Part shown: positions 1 through 5,680 of the stretch, in pieces
Layout: each line of letters starts with the position of its first letter
Position numbering within the stretch: position 1 is the first letter of the stretch
Origin: Planctomycetaceae bacterium
Lineage (GTDB): Bacteria; Planctomycetota; Planctomycetia; Isosphaerales; Isosphaeraceae
Direction of reading: 5' to 3'
Assembly (NCBI GenBank): GCA_019232645.1
Contig: JAFANO010000277.1
Span: 1-11,772 of the forward strand
Length of the DNA stretch: 11,772 nt
Translations under genes and position numbers: made by a program
The notes under the pieces: generated by a model
The model's database searches: none
What the model was told of the DNA's origin: nothing
Seen by the model: only the letters and a program-made list of their open reading frames with translations

Positions 1-243
1 CTGATCGTGAACAAGGTCGGGGGCCGGTTCAAGCTCTCGACGCTGATCCAGAAGCGGATGATCGCGTTGAACCAGGGGGCGCGGCCGCTCGTCGATCTCC
101 GGGGCGCCGACAAGATGACGATCGTGATCCAGGAGATCATGCAGGACAAGATCTACCTCGACCTGTCAGGCAACCTCCAGACGACCGAGCCGACGGAGGA
201 GGATGAAGGGGGGACGGTGGACCTTACCCAGCCGTCAGAATGA
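1..243 (+). CDS. rpoZ: RNA polymerase omega subunit, 5'-truncated by window
   Basis: This is probably the small omega subunit, which binds the beta' subunit and helps RNA polymerase assemble and stay intact. The frame is open from base 1, so the true start most likely lies before the window; a GTG at base 7 is an internal codon in my reading. About 80 codons remain. The segment [17 protein letters not shown] followed by ARPLVD and a [10 protein letters not shown] stretch matches the omega pattern: an N..GNRF.L...A..R helix, then PLV, then DKxTxxAxxEI. The C-terminal 25 residues are acidic and Thr/Glu-rich, as is usual for omega tails. The stop TGA is at 241-243. ftsK follows on the same strand after 159 bases. 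The call rests on pattern memory of a short protein, so it is good but not certain. Confidence 0.8.
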   Translation: MIVNKVGGRFKLSTLIQKRMIALNQGARPLVDLRGADKMTIVIQEIMQDKIYLDLSGNLQTTEPTEEDEGGTVDLTQPSE

Positions 244-402
244 GCCCGACGGGGCTGCCGCGGGCCGGTCCCGCCCGAGGATGGCGAAAGCGTCGGGGCT
301 CCCCCGGCCGATCACAAGCGCACGAGTCCGGCACCCGGAGACGCCCGGCGGAGGGGGCGTGCGTCGGGACTCGCGCGACGTGACGTGCGCCGAGGGGAGT
401 CC
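244..402. other. rpoZ-ftsK intergenic spacer
   Basis: The spacer is 159 bases and GC-rich. I see no convincing -35/-10 pair and no hairpin followed by a T-run. The end of the spacer carries a purine-rich GAGGGGAG-like stretch at about 391-398, a plausible ribosome binding site for the ATG at 403. ftsK may therefore be co-transcribed with rpoZ or have a weak promoter I cannot recognise. Confidence 0.4.
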
Positions 403-2694
403 ATGCTCGAGCGACCGCGGTTGGCGCGGTATGGTCCGGCGTCAGCCTTGTTGCTGGCCTTGATCTTCCTGGTCCTGAGCCTGGCGTCGTATGACCCGGC
501 CGACCCCCCGGGCTCGGCCGTCGCGCCCGCCAACGATCCGGTGGCCAACCCCTGCGGCCCGGTCGGGGCGCTGCTGGCGCACGGGCTCAACCAGGCGCTG
601 GGGTGGTCGTCCTGGGTCGTGGTGCTGATCCTGGCGGCGGCCGACGTGCTCTGGCTGGCCCACCGCGCGGTCCCCGAGTGGTGGGTCCGTCTGCTCGGGT
701 TCGCGCTGGCGGTCGCGGTGGCCTCGGCGTTGGTTCAGAAGGTCGCCCCCGGCCTGGAGCCGAGCCCGCCCGTCGGCAGCGGCGGATACCTCGGCGCCCT
801 GGCGGTGGCGTTCCTGGAGGGGCAGTTCGGGCGGGCCGGGATGCTCCTGATCCTGATCGCCGGCGGGCTCGTCGGGCTGGCACTGTGCATCGACGCGCTG
901 GTGCTCTGGCCGGTCCAGGAGGTCCTCCGCGCCCTCCGTCCCGGGTCGAAGGCGGCGGCCGGGGGGGCGGTCGTGCCGGCCCCGGAGGCGTCGCTGCTGC
1001 CGGCCCAGCCGTGCTTCGAGGTGGTCGAGACCAGCCCGAGGCCGGTGCCGATCGCCTCGACGCCCCTCCTGGGCCGGCCTCCCGAGGCCATCGAGGTCCC
1101 GGTGCCCCGGGCCTTCCAGCCCTCGGCCGCGCCCCAGGAGGGCGGGATCCCCGGCGCCGGCCCGCCGGCGTCGCCGCGCGGCGGCGGGTATGTCTTGCCG
1201 ACCATCGAGCTGCTTGATCCGCCGGTCCCGTTCCCGATCCAGGAGCACGAGGCCAAGATCCACGCCCGGGCCATGCTGCTGGAGCGCACGCTGCTCGACT
1301 TCGGGTTGCAGGTCCGCGTCGTCCAGATCGACACCGGGCCGGTGATCACCCAATTCGAGATCGCGCTGGAGGCGGGGCTGAGCGTCAAACGGATCAACAG
1401 CCTGGCCGACGACCTGGCGATCGCCCTGGCGGTGCCCAGCGTCCGGATCGTGGCGCCGATCCCCGGCAAGACGACCATCGGCATCGAGGTCCCCAACGAG
1501 CGCCGGGGAATCGTCAAGCTCGGCGAGGTCATCCAGGCGGTCGACTCCCGCATCGGCAAGCTCCGGATCCCGCTGTTCCTGGGCAAGGACGTCAAGGGGA
1601 ACCCGCTGGTGTTCGACCTGGCCGACATGCCGCATCTGCTGATCGCCGGCCGGACCGGCACGGGCAAGTCGGTCTGCCTCAACTCGATGATCCTGTCGAT
1701 CCTGATGACCCGGACCCCCAACGAGGTCAAGCTCATCCTGATCGACCCCAAGGTGGTCGAGCTGTCCGACTACAAGCGGATCCCGCACCTGATGCACCCG
1801 GTCGTCACCGACATGAAGAAGGCCGAGTCGCTGTTGGCCTGGGCCTGCGACAAGATGGACGAGCGGTACGGCTTCCTGGCCCGCGCGGGGGTGCGCAACA
1901 TCCAGTCATACAACCAGCTCGGCGCCGCGGAGATCTTCGCCAGGCTCCACCCCGAGGACGAGCAAGAGCGGGCCAGGATCCCGACCAACATGCCCTACAT
2001 CGTGATCATCGCCGACGAGGTGGCCGACCTGATGATGACGGCGGCCAAGGAGGTCGAGTCGCACATCGTCCGCCTGGCACAGAAGTCCCGCGCCGTCGGG
2101 ATGCACCTGATCATCGCCACCCAGAAGCCGACGGTCGACGTCATCACCGGGTTGATCAAGGGCAACATGCCGGCGCGGATCGCCTTCCAGGTGACCAGCC
2201 GGGGCGACTCGCGGGTCATCCTCGACGAGATGGGGGCCGACAAGCTGCTGGGCCTCGGCGACATGCTCTTCCTGATCCCGGGGACCTCGCACATCGTCCG
2301 GGCCCAGGGGACGTTCGTCTCCGACGCCGAGATCAACCGCGTCCGCGACTACCTCGACCGCTACCCCGTCGAGTTCAGCCGCGAGCTGATGCAGCTCCAA
2401 GTCGGCGGCGGCGCGGCGGGCAAGGAGCGCGGCGCGGCGCTGAAGGAGCGCGACGAGCTGTACGAGCCGGCTATTGAGATCATCGTCCGCGAGGGCCGAG
2501 GCTCGTGCTCACTCCTGCAGCGCGCCCTGGGCATCGGCTACGGCCGCGCCGCCCGCCTGATCGACTTCATGTACGAGGACGGCATCGTCGGCGAGTACAA
2601 GAGCGGTACCTCCCGCGAGGTGCTCTACACCTGGGAGGAATGGGAAGCCCTGAAGAACGGGGACGAAGCCCCGCCCGCACCCAACACTGCATGA
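403..2694 (+). CDS. ftsK: DNA translocase FtsK/SpoIIIE family
   Basis: FtsK is a membrane-anchored hexameric ATPase that pumps DNA at the division septum and helps resolve chromosome dimers. With the ATG at 403 the protein is 763 residues. The N-terminus has hydrophobic segments at about 10-29, 68-88, 94-112 and 145-170, the expected membrane anchor. A proline-rich linker of roughly 100 residues follows, much shorter than in E. coli. The motor has Walker A GRTGTGKS at 416-423 and Walker B IIADE with the acidic pair at 538-539, then the family signature ATQKPTVDVITGLIKGNMPA. The winged-helix gamma domain, which reads polar DNA motifs, spans about 685-755 and includes a SREVL segment close to the E. 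coli NREVL. A GTG at 385 gives a 6-residue longer form, but the purine-rich GAGGGGAG sits correctly only for 403. ftsK faces the GNAT/carbonic anhydrase pair across a 141-base convergent gap. Confidence 0.96.
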   Translation: MLERPRLARYGPASALLLALIFLVLSLASYDPADPPGSAVAPANDPVANPCGPVGALLAHGLNQALGWSSWVVVLILAAADVLWLAHRAVPEWWVRLLGFALAVAVASALVQKVAPGLEPSPPVGSGGYLGALAVAFLEGQFGRAGMLLILIAGGLVGLALCIDALVLWPVQEVLRALRPGSKAAAGGAVVPAPEASLLPAQPCFEVVETSPRPVPIASTPLLGRPPEAIEVPVPRAFQPSAAPQEGGIPGAGPPASPRGGGYVLPTIELLDPPVPFPIQEHEAKIHARAMLLERTLLDFGLQVRVVQIDTGPVITQFEIALEAGLSVKRINSLADDLAIALAVPSVRIVAPIPGKTTIGIEVPNERRGIVKLGEVIQAVDSRIGKLRIPLFLGKDVKGNPLVFDLADMPHLLIAGRTGTGKSVCLNSMILSILMTRTPNEVKLILIDPKVVELSDYKRIPHLMHPVVTDMKKAESLLAWACDKMDERYGFLARAGVRNIQSYNQLGAAEIFARLHPEDEQERARIPTNMPYIVIIADEVADLMMTAAKEVESHIVRLAQKSRAVGMHLIIATQKPTVDVITGLIKGNMPARIAFQVTSRGDSRVILDEMGADKLLGLGDMLFLIPGTSHIVRAQGTFVSDAEINRVRDYLDRYPVEFSRELMQLQVGGGAAGKERGAALKERDELYEPAIEIIVREGRGSCSLLQRALGIGYGRAARLIDFMYEDGIVGEYKSGTSREVLYTWEEWEALKNGDEAPPAPNTA

Positions 2695-2835
2695 TCAGGC
2701 CGGCAACGTGACTCTCGTGCGCCCGGATCGCTCCAGGACAACTCTTTCCCATCCTTTGCAAGCTCCCGCTGAACGCGCACCCACTGGCGGGCGCTCGGGG
2801 ATCTACTCCTGGAGCATCCTCTCCGTCGCGATCCG
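2695..2835. other. Convergent spacer between ftsK and GNAT genes, with an 8-bp inverted repeat
   Basis: Both flanking genes end here, so transcription converges. An exact 8-base inverted repeat, CTCCAGGA at 2731-2738 and TCCTGGAG at 2807-2814, brackets most of the gap. The arms are 68 bases apart and there is no T-run, so this is not a standard intrinsic terminator and may be chance. A smaller imperfect GC hairpin lies around 2776-2795. Confidence 0.3.
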
Positions 2836-3348
2836 TCAGCCTGCTCCTGCGACGATGCGGTAGAGGACATGCGGGTCATCGGCGTGGATCAATGCCCGCT
2901 CGAAAATCAGCCCGGCCTTTTCCAGGACCCGCCGCGATGCCTGGTTGGTCTCGAGGGTGAAGCCTACCACTTGATCGATGCCGAGGTGCTCGAACGCCAC
3001 CTTCAGGATTGCCCTGGCCATCTCGGTCGCCAGGCCCCGGCCCCAGAACTCTGCCAGCAGGGCGTAGGCCATCTCCACCTCGTCGGCGCCCCCAACAGGG
3101 ACATGCCTGAGGCCACCCCGACCGACAAAACGGCCGTCCCGCTCGTCCCGGAAGACCCAGAGGCCGTATCCATGACGGTGCCTGTGTTCTCGGTTCCTCC
3201 GGAGGAACGAGCGGGTCTCCCCGTCGTCGCGGAGTCCCCCGAGGGTCGCCATCACGACCGGATCTCGGTGCATCCGGCTGAGTTCATCCAGATGGTCGGC
3301 CTGGAGCCGTTCGGCGCTCAAACGGGGAGTCCGGAACGTCTCGATCAT
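2836..3348 (-). CDS. GNAT family N-acetyltransferase (RimJ/RimL-like)
   Basis: This 170-residue protein is a GNAT fold enzyme that transfers an acetyl group from acetyl-CoA to an amine; the substrate cannot be told from sequence. It starts with MIETFRTPRLSAERLQADHL, the typical opening of the RimJ/RimL-type subfamily. A strand with DEVEMAYALLAEFWGRGLATE (residues about 89-109) carries the acetyl-CoA pyrophosphate loop, with GRG at 103-105. The ETNQASRRVLEKAG motif (133-146) is the usual fourth motif, in which the Asn and nearby residues pack on CoA. I chose the ATG at 3348 because the family homology begins there. The frame stays open for 114 codons upstream, but that stretch is antisense-like and overlaps the carbonic anhydrase gene. 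The start overlaps the upstream stop as ATGA, so the two genes are probably translationally coupled. Confidence 0.9.
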   Translation of the reverse strand: MIETFRTPRLSAERLQADHLDELSRMHRDPVVMATLGGLRDDGETRSFLRRNREHRHRHGYGLWVFRDERDGRFVGRGGLRHVPVGGADEVEMAYALLAEFWGRGLATEMARAILKVAFEHLGIDQVVGFTLETNQASRRVLEKAGLIFERALIHADDPHVLYRIVAGAG

Positions 3349-3869
3349 GGCTGTGCCGACCGGCCGGGGGGCGTCGGAGGGTAGATCGAAAACTCGCCGG
3401 CTCGATGTCGCTGCGCCGCGGAGACGTAGTGTCGCCATGCCCGGTCGATCCGCTGCCGCGTCGCGTCGTTCACCGTCCTCACGACCCGACCGGGGACCCC
3501 CATCACCACGGAGCTGGGCGGCACCTCCAAGCCTTCGACGAGCAAGGCCCCGGCGCCGATGACCGAACCCTTCCCGACGCGGACACCGTTGAGCAGGATT
3601 GCGCCCATGCCGATCAGGCACTCCTCCTCGACGAGACAACCGTGCAGGATCACCCGGTGCCCGACCGTGACCCGAGGCCCCACGAGGCACGGGACCCCCG
3701 GATCGGCGTGGACCATGGAGAGATCCTGGATATTCGTCTCGTCCCCGATCGAGATCCGTTCGGTATCGCCCCGAACCACCGTGTTGTACCAGATGCTCGC
3801 GCCCTTCCCCACGTGGACGTCGCCGAGGACGATTGCCCCGGGAGCGATATAGACCGTTGGGTCAACCAT
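3345..3869 (-). CDS. Gamma-class carbonic anhydrase family protein (left-handed beta-helix)
   Basis: The 174-residue product belongs to the YrdA/PaaY/Cam-type hexapeptide-repeat family, trimeric proteins that bind a metal between subunits; some hydrate CO2, others have unknown roles. Repeating V/I-G-x-G turns (GDVHVGKGASI, GDETNI, GPRVTVGHRVI, GVRVGKGSVIGAGAL) show the beta-helix. Three metal-ligand histidines are visible at H54 (MVHAD), H71 (VGHRV) and H76 (LHGC), with the family's spacing of 5 between the last two. R33-G-D35 and NIQD (46-49) are also conserved. The acidic loop carrying the proton-shuttle Glu of archaeal Cam is absent, as in most short bacterial members, so enzyme activity is uncertain. 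An ATG at 3941 would add 24 residues, but the conserved region begins at MVDPTVYIAPGA and a GGGGGA lies about 7 bases before 3869. The stop overlaps the GNAT start by 4 bases. Confidence 0.92.
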   Translation of the reverse strand: MVDPTVYIAPGAIVLGDVHVGKGASIWYNTVVRGDTERISIGDETNIQDLSMVHADPGVPCLVGPRVTVGHRVILHGCLVEEECLIGMGAILLNGVRVGKGSVIGAGALLVEGLEVPPSSVVMGVPGRVVRTVNDATRQRIDRAWRHYVSAAQRHRAGEFSIYPPTPPGRSAQP

Positions 3870-3910
3870 GCCAGGATCCCCCGTGATCGTTCGTGCGAAT
3901 TCGTCGTGTC

Positions 3911-3932
3911 CGTGGGGCCCCGAAGGTCCACG
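3911..3932 (-). promoter_or_regulatory. UUCG-capped hairpin in the carbonic anhydrase 5' leader
   Basis: Read on the minus strand, the arms CGTGG (from 3932) and CCACG (to 3911) pair. An inner C-C(TTCG)G-G closes on a UUCG tetraloop, an unusually stable RNA cap, with a small internal mismatch. The element lies about 42 bases before the ATG at 3869. It may stabilise the leader or be a chance fold in GC-rich DNA; no T-run follows, so it is not a classical terminator. Confidence 0.35.
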
Positions 3933-3937
3933 GATCG

Positions 3938-3966
3938 TCAATGATATTTATTTAATTTCATAAACA
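3938..3966. promoter_or_regulatory. AT-rich island, likely divergent promoter region
   Basis: About 25 nearly pure A/T bases (ATGATATTTATTTAATTTCA and the following ATAAAC) sit in otherwise very GC-rich DNA, about 70-100 bases upstream of the carbonic anhydrase start. This is where a minus-strand promoter for the carbonic anhydrase/GNAT pair would be expected, and it could also drive plus-strand transcription towards the sigma gene. I cannot assign exact -35 and -10 boxes. Confidence 0.4.
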
Positions 3967-4102
3967 TGTGCCTTCGGCGCCCCGACAACCGTCACCCGGG
4001 CTCCCGGATGGAGACCGTTGAGATCCGTCTGTCGTGCGCCCACGGAATCATCGTCCACCGATGGCGGAACAGGCAAGACCACTCGACACCAATTCCAGTG
4101 AA

Positions 4103-4125
4103 AATCGTTTTTTCAAGAATCGTTT
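4103..4125. repeat. Short direct repeat AATCGTTT x2
   Basis: AATCGTTT occurs at 4103-4110 and again at 4118-4125, a 15-base period in a locally AT-richer patch. Two copies one and a half helical turns apart could be a regulator binding site, but eight bases twice is weak evidence. It lies about 515 bases upstream of the sigma gene. Confidence 0.2.
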
Positions 4126-4514
4126 CGACGGTGAAGGCGGCGATCGCATGGCTGGGTGGCGGTCGTGACGAGGCTCGGAAGCCCGACGGGATCGCCGGCC
4201 TGAGGGGCTACCTGGAACAGCGTCGGCCCTGCCTCCTGGGACTCCAAGGGCGCGACAGGAGGCGGGGCTTGGGATCGCGAGTCACCGCGTGGCGAAGCGC
4301 AACGATGGGTTGCTCGCGCACCGGCGCACGGGACGTGGGAGGAGTGGGAAGCCCAAGGGGTGGCGGCGTGGGCCGGACTGGAGGCGGCACGACGCCATGG
4401 AGGGCGGGGCGACCGTCGCCAGGACCGCACGCTCCCCCACGCGAAGCTGCCTCCGAAGCCGTCGAAACGGGTTGCCTGAGCCCGAGCCAGGCACTCTTCC
4501 TGATGGGCGCCTCG

Positions 4515-4545
4515 AAAAAATCTCGCCGCTTTCTCCCGGCGTTTT
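4515..4545. terminator. Bidirectional intrinsic-terminator-like hairpin upstream of sigma gene
   Basis: CGCCG at 4524-4528 pairs with CGGCG at 4537-4541 around an 8-base loop. A run of six A precedes it (4515-4520) and four T follow it (4542-4545), so A-U pairs can extend the stem past a short bulge. On the minus strand the stem is followed by AGA and six T. It therefore resembles an intrinsic terminator on either strand. It sits about 95 bases before the sigma gene, so it may attenuate a leader transcript or end an unrecognised transcript in the gap. Confidence 0.4.
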
Positions 4546-4638
4546 CAACTCAAAGTATGACGCCTTGATGACACACCCGAGCGGCTTGACCGACAGCTCG
4601 GCGACGGTTTGAGGGAAGACAGTTGAGGAACCGGGAGA

Positions 4639-5607
4639 ATGACCATGACCTGCCTCCAGGCGAAGGACTGCGATACCTCGAGCGCGTTGAATCTCTATCT
4701 TCGCGAGATCCAGGAAGATTGCCTGCTCTCGGCCGCGGAGGAGCACGCCTTGGCGGAGGCGATCGCGAGGGGGGATCGCGACGCGCGGGCCAGGATGATC
4801 CAGGCGAATCTCCGGCTGGTGGTCAAGATCGCCCGCGACTACGTGGGCCGCGGCCTGGTCCTGGATGACTTGATCGGCGAGGGCAACCTGGGGCTGATCC
4901 GCGCCGCCGAGGAGTTCGATCCCCGGTTCGGCACGCGATTCAGCACGTACGCCGGCTACTGGATCAAGCAAGCGATCCGTCACGCCCTGATCAACACGAC
5001 GCTGACGATCCGGTTGCCGGCCCACATGGTCGGACTGCTGACCAAGTGGCGTCGGACCGAACGGGCTTTGACCCGGGAGTTGGGCCATTTCCCGAGCCCC
5101 GAGCAGGTGGCGGTCCGCCTGGGACTGACCGACTCGCAGCGGGCGCTCGTCGAGAAAGCGCGTCGCGCCAGCCAGTTGCGGTTGGAGAACGGCGGTGACG
5201 ATGGGGGGGCGGGCTGGTCTCCCGACGACTCGACCGACACGCGCGACGCGCCCGACGCGGTCGTCGAGGCCGACGACGAGCGGCAGGACCTGCGTCGTCG
5301 CCTGGAGCGGCTCGACCAGCGCGAGCGGGTCATCCTGGCCTTGCGGTTCGGGCTGGAGGGAGAACTGCCGATGACCCTGAAGGAGGTCGGCCGACGCCTC
5401 GGGGTCACCCGGGAATGGGTCCGCAAGATCGAGCTCCGGGCGGTCCGCAAGCTCGAGGACGGCGCGATCTCCGAAGAGGCGGCCGATGGGCCATCCCGAG
5501 CGTCCAGGGCCGGACCGAGACGAGAGGCCGATCACGAGTCCGGGACCCCCAGTCGACCTGAGCGACCGCCGTCGCGGACCGCCCCTCGGGCGGGCGGTCT
5601 CGATTGA
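4639..5607 (+). CDS. RNA polymerase sigma-70 family factor (RpoD/SigA-like, lacks region 1.1)
   Basis: This 322-residue protein would direct RNA polymerase to a promoter class. Region 1.2 is at about 15-46 (NLYLREIQEDCLLSAAEEHALA). Region 2 spans about 52-122 and includes DDLIGEGNLGLIRAAEEFDP and FSTYAGYWIKQAI. Region 3 starts at TIRLPAHM (123-130), and region 4 at about 215-275 ends in a helix-turn-helix (TLKEVGRRLGVTREWVRKIE). There is no region 1.1, so it is an alternative, group 2-like factor rather than the main housekeeping sigma. In region 2.4 the Gln that contacts the -12 base is kept (Q111), but the usual Thr is Arg (R114). A loose Gly/Asp-rich linker (about 184-210) lies between regions 3 and 4. 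The last 45 residues are Arg/Pro-rich and unlike the family. GAGGAA at 4625-4630 suits the ATG at 4639; GGGAG at 4633-4637 would suit the ATG at 4645, so the start is uncertain by two codons. Confidence 0.93.
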   Translation: MTMTCLQAKDCDTSSALNLYLREIQEDCLLSAAEEHALAEAIARGDRDARARMIQANLRLVVKIARDYVGRGLVLDDLIGEGNLGLIRAAEEFDPRFGTRFSTYAGYWIKQAIRHALINTTLTIRLPAHMVGLLTKWRRTERALTRELGHFPSPEQVAVRLGLTDSQRALVEKARRASQLRLENGGDDGGAGWSPDDSTDTRDAPDAVVEADDERQDLRRRLERLDQRERVILALRFGLEGELPMTLKEVGRRLGVTREWVRKIELRAVRKLEDGAISEEAADGPSRASRAGPRREADHESGTPSRPERPPSRTAPRAGGLD

Positions 5608-5680
5608 CCAATCCCGCCCCATCGTCCACAATCCGCGGCGGATCGAAGTCATCGCGGTCGCGGCCGCGCGGCCCCTCTGG

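Larger units (their letters stand above)
3870..4638. other. 769-base gap without a convincing gene
   Basis: This gap separates divergent genes. It holds an AT-rich island near 3940-3965, a direct repeat at 4103-4125 and a terminator-like hairpin at 4515-4545. A plus-strand frame from 3966 to 4568 is open for 200 codons, but its product is Arg/Gly-rich, lacks recognisable domains and has no clear ribosome binding site, so I do not call it a gene. A different plus frame (4204-4479, no good start) encodes TWEEWEA, also present at the end of FtsK; see the findings. The gap could contain a long leader for the sigma gene, a small RNA or decayed coding sequence. Confidence 0.5.

Noticed and set aside
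442..1797. 451-codon minus-strand open frame antisense to ftsK
   Set aside because: It mirrors the codon bias of ftsK; the product is Asp/Gln/Arg-rich with no domain, and ftsK is certain.
3349..3690. N-terminal extension of the GNAT frame
   Set aside because: The extra 114 residues are Arg/Gly-rich, overlap the carbonic anhydrase gene in another frame, and family homology begins at MIETFRTPRL.
3405..3944. 179-codon plus-strand frame opposite the carbonic anhydrase gene
   Set aside because: Antisense to a gene with clear beta-helix repeats and metal-ligand histidines.
3966..4568. 200-codon plus-strand frame in the large gap
   Set aside because: No recognisable domain, no good ribosome binding site, Arg/Gly-rich composition, and it runs through the terminator-like hairpin.
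5486..5680. Longer glycosyltransferase start overlapping the sigma gene
   Set aside because: The added residues are charged and unconserved in character and precede the first membrane segment; nearer ATGs exist.
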